The notes below the pieces were generated by a model that worked only from the letters and a program-made list of their open reading frames with translations, was not told where the DNA came from and searched no databases. A DNA stretch of 47,732 nt from Betaproteobacteria bacterium (GTDB lineage Bacteria > Pseudomonadota > Gammaproteobacteria > Burkholderiales > SG8-41), in NCBI GenBank assembly GCA_028292225.1, contig JAQGMV010000443.1:1-47732 (forward strand), written 5' to 3'. A program made the position numbers and the translations under genes. The number at the start of each line of letters is the position of its first letter. Within the stretch, counting starts at the first letter, position 1. Positions 25,891-34,155 of the stretch are shown here, piece after piece.

Positions 25891-26904
25891 GTGAAATCAT
25901 GTGTGATCGGGGTCGGCCGTATGGGTCGGCGTCATGTACAAGTGCTGCAGAATCTCGGGCACGATGTACAAGGAATTTTCGACCCTTCCCCTGATGCCGT
26001 TGCAACGTCGCTCAAAGAGAACGCGCTCGCGCCCGCCGCCGCATTCCGCAGGGTCGAAGACATGCTCCGCCAAGTACGGCCCGATCTCGTCGTCGTCGCA
26101 TCGACGGCCCCGAGCCACTGTGAGTACGTCTGCATGGCCGCAGCCGCGGGCGTGCGCTATGTCTTATGCGAGAAGCCGATGGCGGTGTCGCTCGCAGAGT
26201 GCGACCGGATGATCGAGGCGTGCGCGCAATCCGGCTCCATGCTCGGCGTCAACCACCAGATGCGCTTTATGGAGCAGTACACGTTCGTGAAGCAGCTTGC
26301 GGTCTCAGCCGCATTCGACGGACTGCGCAGCATTGTCCTCGCCGCCGGCAATTTCGGCCTCGCAATGAATGGATCTCACTATTTCGAGATGCTGCGCTTC
26401 ATGGCCGACGACGAAATTGCCTCGGTGTCGTCCTGGCTCGATTCGACGATAGTACCGAATCCTCGCGGACCGCAATACCAGGATCGTTCAGGCCAATTGC
26501 GAGCGGTGACTGACTCGGGCGTCAGGCTCTATATGGACGTCGGGGGTGACCAGGGCCACGGCATTCAGCTTATCTACAACTGCCGGCTGGGCCAGATCTT
26601 CGTCGACGAGATCAGCGGCTACACGCGCTTTGTCCATAGAGAAAGCGCTTATGCCGATCTGCCAACGACGCGCTATGGAATGCCTGCGGTAGAAACGATA
26701 CGCAGCATCGCCCCGACGGACGTGATCGGGCCCACCGAATCGATGTGGCGCGCGATGATCTCGGGTGAGTCCTTCCCGGACGGTGCCGCGGGACGTCACG
26801 TCGTGGCGGCGCTGGTCGCAGCTCATCTCTCCGGCGAAGCGGGAGGCAAGGCAGCGACGCTTGACGAGGCCTTGCCCCGGGACCGCGTCTTCCCCTGGGC
26901 CTGA
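25891..26904 (+). CDS. Gfo/Idh/MocA-family oxidoreductase
   Basis: One of only two plus-strand genes. The GTG start at 25891 has an AGG about 7 bases upstream. The 337-residue product has an N-terminal Rossmann motif CVIGVGRMGRRHVQVLQNLG, VVVASTAPSHCEYV, the family motif CEKPMAVSLAEC (about 94-105), and a C-terminal half with MDVGGDQGHGIQLIYNC. Such enzymes oxidise or reduce sugars or sugar nucleotides with NAD(P). It is followed after 5 bases by a second family member, so the two probably act in sequence. The substrate is unknown. The opposite orientation within a leftward locus suggests separate regulation or acquisition. Confidence 0.88.
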   Translation: MKSCVIGVGRMGRRHVQVLQNLGHDVQGIFDPSPDAVATSLKENALAPAAAFRRVEDMLRQVRPDLVVVASTAPSHCEYVCMAAAAGVRYVLCEKPMAVSLAECDRMIEACAQSGSMLGVNHQMRFMEQYTFVKQLAVSAAFDGLRSIVLAAGNFGLAMNGSHYFEMLRFMADDEIASVSSWLDSTIVPNPRGPQYQDRSGQLRAVTDSGVRLYMDVGGDQGHGIQLIYNCRLGQIFVDEISGYTRFVHRESAYADLPTTRYGMPAVETIRSIAPTDVIGPTESMWRAMISGESFPDGAAGRHVVAALVAAHLSGEAGGKAATLDEALPRDRVFPWA

Positions 26905-26909
26905 GTCGA

Positions 26910-27878
26910 ATGGCGAAGACGATGAACGAAGAGCTCGGAGTCGCCATCATCGGCGCGGGCTACATGGCGCAGGAGCACGCTCGCGCATTCGCAGGCATGG
27001 ATGGCGTCCGGCTCTCCGCAGTTTTCAGCCGCTCGCCGGCGCGCGCAAGTGCCCTCGCGGCCGCTTACCCCGGGATGCTGGTCTGCAATTCGGTCAAGGG
27101 GCTATGGGAGCAGTCCCGAGCCGATCTCGTCGTCGTGACGGTCAACGAACTCGCGATGCTCGAGGTTGCCAAGGCGTGTTTCGCGTTCCCATGGACGGTT
27201 CTGCTCGAAAAGCCCGCGGGCTACGATCTTGAGAACGCCGGAGCCATCTTGAACGCGGCCCGGAGCGCCGGCGCACGTGCTTTCGTCGCGTTCAATCGCC
27301 GGGCGTATTCGAGCACCCGGGGCGCGCTCGACCGTCTGGCGAAGATCGACGGCCCGCGCTTCATCAGGGTCCTGGACCAGCAGGACCAGGCCGAAGCACT
27401 GAACGTGTACAAGTTCCCGGAGACGGTGGTCCGCAACTATATGTATGCCAACTCCATACACGTCATCGACTACCTGCGCGTCTTCGGCCGCGGCGAAATC
27501 ACCCGGGTGACGCCCGTGGCGGCGTGGACACCCGAGTCACCTGGCGTCGTCCTCTCCAAGGTCGAGTTCTCGAGCGGAGACATCGGTCTTTACGAAGGAA
27601 TCTGGAACGGGCCGGGTCCCTGGTCGGTCATAGTGAGCACTGCGCAGGAACGCCTCGAAATGCGGCCGCTCGAGCAACTTACCGTGCAGTTGCGGGGGGA
27701 AAGGCGTGCCATGCAGCAGCCGCTCGATCCGGCCGATACCGAGTACAAGCCCGGATTGCGATATCAAGCACTCCAGGCGATCCGTGCCGCACGCGGCGAC
27801 AACGCGAACCTTGCGACCCTCGAGGACTCGTGGTGCTCGATGAAGCTCGTCGCCGATATCTTCGGGCTCTCGAGCTGA
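26910..27878 (+). CDS. Second Gfo/Idh/MocA-family oxidoreductase
   Basis: A protein of 322 residues, either from the ATG at 26910 or the ATG four codons later. It shows VAIIGAGYMAQEHARAFAGM, VVVTVNELAMLEVAKACFAF and LEKPAGYDLENAG (EKP motif), then FVAFNRRAYSSTRGALDRL, NYMYANSIHVIDYLRVFGRG and a C-terminal YKPGLRYQALQAI. It is only distantly similar to its upstream partner, so this is a functional pair rather than a recent duplication. The stop converges with the AlgJ-like gene on the other strand, leaving 36 bases; I see no strong terminator there. Confidence 0.87.
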   Translation: MAKTMNEELGVAIIGAGYMAQEHARAFAGMDGVRLSAVFSRSPARASALAAAYPGMLVCNSVKGLWEQSRADLVVVTVNELAMLEVAKACFAFPWTVLLEKPAGYDLENAGAILNAARSAGARAFVAFNRRAYSSTRGALDRLAKIDGPRFIRVLDQQDQAEALNVYKFPETVVRNYMYANSIHVIDYLRVFGRGEITRVTPVAAWTPESPGVVLSKVEFSSGDIGLYEGIWNGPGPWSVIVSTAQERLEMRPLEQLTVQLRGERRAMQQPLDPADTEYKPGLRYQALQAIRAARGDNANLATLEDSWCSMKLVADIFGLSS

Positions 27879-27914
27879 ATCGCAGCGTGGCTGCTGGACA
27901 GCCGCCGCGTGCGA

Positions 27915-28925
27915 TCAGCGCAGATTTAACGCCTGCTCTACCGTTCTGCCCATGGCGAAATAGCCGTTGGGACCCAAGTGCGTGTTGTTCGGATCGTACA
28001 GATCTATGGCAGAGGCTGACAGCGCCCTGAACACGGTCACCATGTCCGGAGCGTGCGCGCCTGCTGCGATGAGCCGGCTGGTGATATTCGGAGCGTTCGG
28101 CGTGCGCCGATCGCGCTCCTGCGCTATGCAGTGCTCGTAGATCGTCAGCTTGTCAGGCACCACGACGAAGACGAAGCGTTTTCCGGCCGAAAGAACTTCC
28201 TGCTGCAATCTGAGCACATTGGCGATCGTCGCCTGCACATCCGCTTCTTTCCAGCTGTTCTTTCCTTCGTCCTCCGCGTAGTACAGCATGCGGTCCTCAC
28301 GGCGGTGCGAGAACGCGCCACAGCCATGTCTGATCGCGACATTGACCACCAGGTTTCCGCGCACGGGCCGTTGCCCCCCCGCGTTCATAGTGAGGGTGTT
28401 GATCGCGGTGCGCACAAGGTAATAAGCATCAAGGCCCGGGGGCCATCGCAACGCTGTGCTGCGCGTGAGTGGGCCGGCAGGCTTGACCTCGCTCGCCTCG
28501 GGCACGTGTGGTGCACACCCCGGTGGGCCGGAAAAAGTCCGTATGAAGTTTCGCTCCACAACTTCGATGATCACGGCATCGGCCGTGGATTCCGTGGCCC
28601 AACGCACCCAGTTCTCTATGCACCCTGCGCTGCGATAGCTGAAAGACAGCACGTTCATGCCTGCTTCGGCGGCGAGTACCGACTGCCACGGACGCGAAAA
28701 AGAAAACGAGTCCCCGAGGACCAGCACCCCTGGGGCGGCGTGGGACGCCTCCTCGCGTGTCGGCGCAAGTCGCGTGCGAGGGGCGTTCCATCCGAAATCG
28801 CGCTCGGCCCACGCGCCTATGCTGGTCAGGTCGCCGTCGAGGGGCTGACAGTACACAGACAGACCTGTCAACACCGCGGCGGTCAGTGCCGCTGTCACGA
28901 AACAATGTATGAGGTAACGGGCCAT
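27915..28925 (-). CDS. SGNH-type protein, probable partner of the MBOAT acyltransferase
   Basis: A protein of 336 residues with an N-terminal membrane anchor or signal (YLIHCFVTAALTAAVLTGLSVY). A Ser-nucleophile motif VLVLGDSFSFSRPW sits near residue 70, FVFVVVPDKLTIYEHC near 250, and a C-terminal block LYDPNNTHLGPNGYFAMG. It lies 2 bases after the MBOAT gene. MBOAT plus a periplasmic SGNH/AlgJ-like protein is a common O-acetylation pair: one exports acetyl across the membrane and the other places it on the polymer. The Asp expected three residues before the catalytic His is Asn here (NNTH), so activity needs checking. Confidence 0.75.
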   Translation of the reverse strand: MARYLIHCFVTAALTAAVLTGLSVYCQPLDGDLTSIGAWAERDFGWNAPRTRLAPTREEASHAAPGVLVLGDSFSFSRPWQSVLAAEAGMNVLSFSYRSAGCIENWVRWATESTADAVIIEVVERNFIRTFSGPPGCAPHVPEASEVKPAGPLTRSTALRWPPGLDAYYLVRTAINTLTMNAGGQRPVRGNLVVNVAIRHGCGAFSHRREDRMLYYAEDEGKNSWKEADVQATIANVLRLQQEVLSAGKRFVFVVVPDKLTIYEHCIAQERDRRTPNAPNITSRLIAAGAHAPDMVTVFRALSASAIDLYDPNNTHLGPNGYFAMGRTVEQALNLR

Positions 28926-28927
28926 GG

Positions 28928-30508
28928 CTAGAACTGGTAGTACAGAAACTCGCTCACCTTGGTGAGGCTAAAAACCGCAACAGCAAAAAGACCGCCTGTT
29001 GCGATCGCAAAGGCGAGGGTCGGTCGCCAAGCAAGGAGCGCCGCCAACCCGCGGCCGCGCACCGCAGCGCGCGGCGACGTCACGGCTTCGATCGTCGGTC
29101 TGTACCGGGCCATCATTTCGCGAACGTTAGGCATGAACCACACGATCGCGAGGCCGATCGCGATGATGGTCAATGCATTTCGTGCGCCCCGCTCCAGCAC
29201 CGGCGCGAGTGAGCCATACGTAATGTCGAGGTGCGACACCCGCGCCAGAGGCCCGAGCAAGCCTTCGAGCGACGGGGGCAGCACTATCCCATTTAGCCCG
29301 GCCATACTCGAAAGGATCGCCAGCGCCGAGGAAACGCTGTCAGCCCGAAAAAAGACCCAGGCCACCGTGACCGCGAGAAAGGTCAGCATGACCGAACCCA
29401 GAGTGCTCAGGCGCCCAGCGCCCGCCCAGCCCAGCCGGTCCTTCAGTGTCCTCCATCCCTGATTGACGATGAGATAAAAGCCTTGCAGTCCGCCCCATAT
29501 GATGAACGTCAACCCTGCACCGTGCCACAGACCGCCCAGCAGCATGGTCACCATGAGGTTGACGTGGCGCCGACCGGGACCTTTGCGATTGCCGCCAAGC
29601 GGGATGTAGAGGTAATCGCGCAGGAACGCCGACAGCGTCATATGCCAGCGGCGCCAGAAACCGATAATGCTCGAGGCCTTGTAGGGCGAATAGAAATTGG
29701 TCGGCAGGCGCACGTTAAACATAAGCGACAAACCTATCGCCATGTCCGAATACCCCGAGAAATCGAAATACAACTGCAACCCATATGCGAGGGCGCCGAT
29801 CCACGCTTCGACGAATGTCAGCAACGTGCCGTCGCGCGCGGCACTGAAGACCGGCGTTGCGTACTGCGCCAAATTGTCCGCAAGCAGCACTTTCTTTGCG
29901 AGACCCAGCGTGAAGATGGTGACCCCGACGGCCACGTGCTCGGGATCAATGCGGTACGTCGCGTCACTCTGGAACTGCGGCATCACCTGCTTGTGATGGA
30001 TCAGGGGACCGGCTATCAGGTGCGGGAAGTAGGTTACGAACAACAAGTAGTGGCTGAAGTTGTACTCGCGGGCGATGCCACGAGAGACGTCGACCAGAAA
30101 GGCGATCTGCGTAAAAGTGAAAAACGAAATCCCCAAAGGCAGGACAACCTTCAGATGCAGCACATCCGTCCCGAGCAACTGGCTAGTGGTGTCGATGAAA
30201 AAATTCGCGTACTTGAAGTAGGCGAGCAGCGCCAGGTTTGCGGCAATGGCCGCGACGAGGCCTTTTTTCGCCTGCTGCTGCAGGCCACCCGACCGCTTCA
30301 GGGCGATGTAATAGCCCGAGGCGTAGTTGAACGTGACCGAGAGCAGCAGCAAAGGCACAAAGCGGGCATCCCAGATGCCGTAGAAGACGAGGGACGCAAT
30401 CGAGAGCCACCAGCACGCGAGCGTCGGGCTCCGTCGGCCGAGCCAGAACGTGCCAGCGAATACCACCGGCAGGTACACGAAGATGAAAGAGTAGGAATTA
30501 AACAACAT
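28928..30508 (-). CDS. MBOAT-family membrane O-acyltransferase (AlgI-like)
   Basis: A polytopic protein of 526 residues that begins MLFNSYSFIFVYLPVVFAGT, the usual AlgI-type start. It has FTFTQIAFLVDVSRG, NFSHYLLFVTYFPHLIAGPLIHH, YFDFSGYSDMAIGLSLMFNV, FYSPYKASSIIGFWRRWHMT and the catalytic-region MLLGGLWHGAGLTFIIWGG with the invariant His. It should pass acetyl groups from cytoplasmic acetyl-CoA to the periplasm for polysaccharide O-acetylation, working with the SGNH protein encoded next. A 114-base spacer, with a run of nine C on the plus strand, separates it from the SDR gene upstream. Confidence 0.93.
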   Translation of the reverse strand: MLFNSYSFIFVYLPVVFAGTFWLGRRSPTLACWWLSIASLVFYGIWDARFVPLLLLSVTFNYASGYYIALKRSGGLQQQAKKGLVAAIAANLALLAYFKYANFFIDTTSQLLGTDVLHLKVVLPLGISFFTFTQIAFLVDVSRGIAREYNFSHYLLFVTYFPHLIAGPLIHHKQVMPQFQSDATYRIDPEHVAVGVTIFTLGLAKKVLLADNLAQYATPVFSAARDGTLLTFVEAWIGALAYGLQLYFDFSGYSDMAIGLSLMFNVRLPTNFYSPYKASSIIGFWRRWHMTLSAFLRDYLYIPLGGNRKGPGRRHVNLMVTMLLGGLWHGAGLTFIIWGGLQGFYLIVNQGWRTLKDRLGWAGAGRLSTLGSVMLTFLAVTVAWVFFRADSVSSALAILSSMAGLNGIVLPPSLEGLLGPLARVSHLDITYGSLAPVLERGARNALTIIAIGLAIVWFMPNVREMMARYRPTIEAVTSPRAAVRGRGLAALLAWRPTLAFAIATGGLFAVAVFSLTKVSEFLYYQF

Positions 30509-30622
30509 CGCTGATTCGTGCCGTTATCGCGGGCGACGAAGCGCAACAGCCGCCGCATTTTTTCGGCGCTGGTACCCCCCCCCTCAGCTCATGCTGCACG
30601 AGTACCGCAGCCGAGGCCCACC

Positions 30623-31390
30623 TCATAGTGACCAGCCGTCGTCGACCACGATGTTCTGGCCGTCGACAAACTTTGACATATCACTTAACAGGAAGAGCAG
30701 CGTACCGCACAGATCGTCGGGGTCGAGCATTCCTTTAGACGCCGCAAACGCGTTGTAGCGCTCGAGAAATGGCTCTGGTTGCCCGTCGAGAATACCGCCC
30801 GGGCTCACGCAGTTCACCCGCACCTGCCTGCCTTTGAAATACTGCGCGAAGTAGCGCGTGAGCTGAATGACGCCGGCCTTGATCGCCGCATACTCGACCG
30901 GCATCGTCATCGGCGTATCCGCATAGATCTCGAATCGCGGTGGCATCGTCCCGTAAATCGAAGCGACGTTGACGATGTTGCCGCCGCCGTGTGCGCAGAA
31001 GTACGCAGCGAACTGCTGCGCGACGAGGAAATATCCGCCGAGGTGCACCGAGAGGTTCTCGCAGAAATCGGCGTACTCCACCGCTTCGAGCTTGCGACCG
31101 TAGTTGCGGTTGCGCGGATAGGCGCTGTTGACGACAGCGTCGATGCGCCCGTGGCGAGCCGCGAGCTGTGATATCGCGCCCGCGACCGATTCGCTGTCGG
31201 TGATGTCGATCGCGATCGAATCAACCCTGCCGCCCCCGGCACCCGCAATCTCGGCAGCCGCGCGGGCGGCGGCGCCGCCGTCGATGTCGGCGACGACCGC
31301 GATGCCGGCGTTCTGCGCGACCGCATTGCAGAAGCGGCGGCCCAGCAGCCCCGCGCCGCCGGTGACGACAATCACCTTATCGTCGAGCAT
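30623..31390 (-). CDS. ptmA: SDR-family oxidoreductase, PtmA-like
   Basis: A classical SDR of 255 residues: VVTGGAGLLGRRFCNAVAQN, VNSAYPRNRNYG, IVNVASIYGTMPPRFEIY with the catalytic Ser, YAAIKAGVIQLTRYFAQY (Tyr-x3-Lys), and a C-terminal DGQNIVVDDGWSL. It lies 3 bases after the N-acetyl sugar amidotransferase gene at the end of the legionaminic acid operon. In Campylobacter ptmA belongs to the legionaminic acid locus and is thought to help supply the aminosugar precursor together with PtmF. Family and context support the name; the reaction is inferred. Confidence 0.8.
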   Translation of the reverse strand: MLDDKVIVVTGGAGLLGRRFCNAVAQNAGIAVVADIDGGAAARAAAEIAGAGGGRVDSIAIDITDSESVAGAISQLAARHGRIDAVVNSAYPRNRNYGRKLEAVEYADFCENLSVHLGGYFLVAQQFAAYFCAHGGGNIVNVASIYGTMPPRFEIYADTPMTMPVEYAAIKAGVIQLTRYFAQYFKGRQVRVNCVSPGGILDGQPEPFLERYNAFAASKGMLDPDDLCGTLLFLLSDMSKFVDGQNIVVDDGWSL

Positions 31391-31393
31391 CGG

Positions 31394-32587
31394 TCAATCG
31401 ACCACGTACTTCATCACCCACTGGCCATGCTCTTTCGTCCAGACGTGTGACTTGTTTCTATAGAAATCCATCACGTCCCAGAACTCCTGCTCGGTGATAT
31501 CGAGGTACTCGAGCATCCACGTAAAATATTTCTTCGGAAACTCGTGGTCGTAACGGTGGACGAGCGCCACACCTTCCTGGCGCGTGATGTGGTGCCTGCG
31601 GATGTCCTGCTGCGCGTCGCGGGAGCATCGGCCGAGCCCGAACTTCATGTACGCGAGATAGAAGTGCAGGCCGTCCATCTTGTCGTCTAGGCTTGCGTAC
31701 TTGGTGTAGGTCGATTCCGTGCGGCCTTCGTCGTTCAGGGTCATGCCAGTGTGTTTCACCGCGTAGTAAAAATTCTCCTGCGGCGTCCACTTCTCGTAAT
31801 ACGAGAACCAGTGCATCTCGAGGCCCATCTTCTGGATCACGTCGGAGGAAGGGGGCATGTACCACTGCATGCTCGGGTTCTCGGCGTCGTCCTGAGTCAG
31901 CAGGCCGCGGTCGATTCCCGCGCGTACGAGCTCCTTGAGGCCGGCGCCCTTGAAGTATTCGTGGTTCCAGTCTTCCACGGTCTCCTTCGGAGCGTTCTTG
32001 TATTTGGTGCTCCCGCCGTACTCCAGCTCACCGTTCTCGCCGTAAAAGATGAGGCTGACGCCGAACTTCTGCGCGATGTGATACGCCCACGCCTTCTGGC
32101 CGTAGGTGAACGGTTCCCAGGCGTCGCCCTTGACCTCGAAGGCGATGCGCGAGAGCTTGCGGTGCAGCGCGCCGTCGGGCTGACCAAGGATGTTGAAGAA
32201 TCCCGCATTGGTGAACGCCTGGAGGTTCTTCCAGCCGATGGGCGTCCAGTCGAACGGCGCCCACGTCACGCACAAGGGGTGCATGCCGAAGCGGTGCTTG
32301 AGCTGGTGGGCGACGAACGCGCTGTCCTTGCCGCCGCTGCCCGGAACGATAACGTCGTACGACCCGTCGGTGCGCCTGAACTTGTCGCAGAGCTCGACGA
32401 GCTCGCGGTTGCGCTCCGACCAGTCGACGCCGTGATCTTTTTCGTAGGCCCACAGGCACGCAGAACAGATGCCGTTCTCGTCGAGCACGGTGCGCGGCCG
32501 CTGGTTGGACACCACGCAGTTCTTGCAGAACTCGACTTCCTTCGGCAATGCTTCGAACTGCCTGTCGAGGGTGAAGATTTCAGCCAT
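31394..32587 (-). CDS. N-acetyl sugar amidotransferase (WbpG/PseA/LfnA family)
   Basis: A protein of 397 residues. The N-terminal zinc-type Cys pairs are CKNCVVSNQRP and GICSACLW. A PP-loop ATP-pyrophosphatase motif VPGSGGKDSAFVAHQLK lies near residue 82, followed by HPLCVTWAPFDWTPIGWKNL, ENGELEYGGSTKY and a long C-terminal part. This family converts an N-acetyl group of a sugar to an acetamidino (amidine) group, using ammonia delivered by HisH/HisF-like subunits, whose genes lie directly upstream. Inside a legionaminic acid operon it predicts an amidinated legionaminic acid, as proposed for PtmG-type steps in Campylobacter. Which nitrogen is modified cannot be read from sequence. Confidence 0.93.
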   Translation of the reverse strand: MAEIFTLDRQFEALPKEVEFCKNCVVSNQRPRTVLDENGICSACLWAYEKDHGVDWSERNRELVELCDKFRRTDGSYDVIVPGSGGKDSAFVAHQLKHRFGMHPLCVTWAPFDWTPIGWKNLQAFTNAGFFNILGQPDGALHRKLSRIAFEVKGDAWEPFTYGQKAWAYHIAQKFGVSLIFYGENGELEYGGSTKYKNAPKETVEDWNHEYFKGAGLKELVRAGIDRGLLTQDDAENPSMQWYMPPSSDVIQKMGLEMHWFSYYEKWTPQENFYYAVKHTGMTLNDEGRTESTYTKYASLDDKMDGLHFYLAYMKFGLGRCSRDAQQDIRRHHITRQEGVALVHRYDHEFPKKYFTWMLEYLDITEQEFWDVMDFYRNKSHVWTKEHGQWVMKYVVD

Positions 32588-32591
32588 GCGC

Positions 32592-33236
32592 CTACAGCTC
32601 CAGAAAGTTTTTCAACAGGTGCAGGCCGTGCGCGCCGCTGCGCTCCGGATGGAACTGGGCCCCGTGGACGTTGCCCTGCCCCACGACCGAGCTGTAGCGC
32701 TGGCCGCCGTATTCGGTATAGGCGACCGTGGCCGCTGGCGAAACTGTCTTCACGTAATACGAATGAACGAAATACATGTTCGCGCCGACCGGCACGTCGC
32801 GAAGCACCGACTCCGCCCACGGGCGCTCCGCGCGCTCGTTCTCGACCAGCGCGTTCCACGAAATCTGCGGAACCTTGCAGACCCGCTCCCCGGCCTGCTC
32901 CGACTCGAAGCGCACGACGCGCCCGGCGATGAAATCGAAGCCGCCGTGCACGCCGTCTTCTTCCGATTCGGTCATGAGGAACTGCATTCCCAGGCAGATT
33001 CCGAGTAGCGGCCTGCCGGAGGCGGCGAACTCGCGAATCGCGGGCTCAAAGGACTTTTCGCGCAGGACCTTCATGCCCGGACCGAAAGCGCCCACGCCGG
33101 GAAGGACGAGCCGCTCCGCGCGCTGCGCCTCCGCCGGGTCGCTCGTCACCACGGCGTCAGCGCCCACGACGCGCAGCGCAGTTTCCAGGTTGAACAGATT
33201 GCCCAGGCCGTAATCGATGATCGTGACGCGCTTCAT
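32592..33236 (-). CDS. hisH: HisH-like glutamine amidotransferase subunit
   Basis: I place the start at the ATG at 33236 (MKRVTIIDYGLGNLFNLETA), in a TGATG overlap with the hisF-like stop; the long ORF-track extension upstream is a shadow of hisF. The 214-residue product is a class I glutaminase: LVLPGVGAFGPGM, the Cys nucleophile in LGICLGMQFLMTES, and the His-Glu pair in HGAQFHPERSG. It should release ammonia from glutamine and pass it through the HisF-like subunit to the sugar amidotransferase. It belongs to the polysaccharide HisH2 type, not to histidine synthesis, as no other his genes are present. Confidence 0.93.
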   Translation of the reverse strand: MKRVTIIDYGLGNLFNLETALRVVGADAVVTSDPAEAQRAERLVLPGVGAFGPGMKVLREKSFEPAIREFAASGRPLLGICLGMQFLMTESEEDGVHGGFDFIAGRVVRFESEQAGERVCKVPQISWNALVENERAERPWAESVLRDVPVGANMYFVHSYYVKTVSPAATVAYTEYGGQRYSSVVGQGNVHGAQFHPERSGAHGLHLLKNFLEL

Positions 33237-34135
33237 CAGTGCACATCCCTCACGCGAACCCCGGCTGTGCTCATCTTGTTCTTTGCGTTCCCGATCGAGG
33301 ACGGCTCCACCATGATCGCTCTTTCCCCGCCGTAGCCGTGGTTCAGAAAATCTATGTTGCCGGCGTCGATCTGCTCGCCCATGCGGAGCCGGCCGCCCAC
33401 TTCCTGCATGGTTTTGCGCAGCGGCTTCGGTCGCGCATAGCAATAATGGAACAACGAGGCCGCACTGACAGCATCGGCACCGGCCGCGACCGCTTTCGCA
33501 AGGTCGTCGACGCATCCCGCGCCGCCGCACGCGATGAGCGGCACGGTCACCCGCGATGCGACGGCAGCGATCAGATCGAGGTCGTAGCCCGAGCCCATCC
33601 CTTCGTAGTTGATCGAGGTGAGCAGTATCTCCCCAACGCCGAGATCGACGACGCGCTGCGCCCACTCGATCGCGTCGACGGCAGTCGGCTCGCGGCCGTA
33701 ATCGACCCAGCAGCGGTACTTCCCATCAGAGCCGCGAAACGCCTCGATCGCGCTAACGATGCACTGCGAGCCGAACTCCCGCGCGCCGAGGCTCAGCAGC
33801 TCGGGTGATTCAATCGCCGCAGTGTTGATCGCAACCTTGTCGGCGCCCGAACGCAGGAGCGTCCGGATGTCCTCCACGCTGCGGATGCCGCCCGCGACGG
33901 TGATCGGTATGAACACTTTCTCCGCGACGCGTTTCACGACGTCCACCAGGCCGTTGCGCCGGTAGAGGCTCGCGACGGCATCCTGGTAGATCAGCTCGTC
34001 GGCGCCTTCGGCGTAGTAGATCTCCGCGAATTCCTCCGCGAGGCCGAGCACCCGGTGCCCGTCGAACTGGATTCCCTTGATGAGATTGGGCCCCTTGATG
34101 TCCAGGCGGGGTATGACTCTTACGAGGTTGATCAT
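33236..34135 (-). CDS. hisF: HisF-like cyclase subunit for sugar amidination
   Basis: The start is the ATG at 34135 (MINLVRVIPRLDIKGPNLIK); the ORF track runs further upstream without support. The product has 299 residues, a (beta/alpha)8 barrel with YAEGADELIYQDAVASLY, ITVAGGIRSVEDIRTLLRSG, KVAINTAAIESPELL, EILLTSINYEGMGSGYDLDL and LIACGGAGCVDDLAKAVAAGADAVS. Biosynthetic HisF is about 255 residues; the extra 40 or so here are C-terminal (GNIDFLNHGYGG and after). It lies 20 bases after the acyltransferase gene and overlaps hisH. It is expected to channel ammonia to the N-acetyl sugar amidotransferase. Confidence 0.92.
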   Translation of the reverse strand: MINLVRVIPRLDIKGPNLIKGIQFDGHRVLGLAEEFAEIYYAEGADELIYQDAVASLYRRNGLVDVVKRVAEKVFIPITVAGGIRSVEDIRTLLRSGADKVAINTAAIESPELLSLGAREFGSQCIVSAIEAFRGSDGKYRCWVDYGREPTAVDAIEWAQRVVDLGVGEILLTSINYEGMGSGYDLDLIAAVASRVTVPLIACGGAGCVDDLAKAVAAGADAVSAASLFHYCYARPKPLRKTMQEVGGRLRMGEQIDAGNIDFLNHGYGGERAIMVEPSSIGNAKNKMSTAGVRVRDVH

Positions 34136-34155
34136 GATGCCTTTCTCTTCTGACC

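Noticed and set aside
27879-27914. Inverted repeat GGCTG...CAGCC between convergent genes as a terminator
   Set aside because: The stem is only about 5 bp and no T run follows on either strand.
30573-30585. Run of nine C in the spacer between the SDR and MBOAT genes as a phase-variation tract
   Set aside because: It is not inside a coding frame or clearly between promoter elements, and a single short run is weak evidence.
32592-33665. ORF-track frame of 357 residues read as an N-terminally extended HisH
   Set aside because: The first 143 residues are an Arg-rich shadow of the hisF gene; the HisH protein starts at the ATG at 33236, coupled to the hisF stop.
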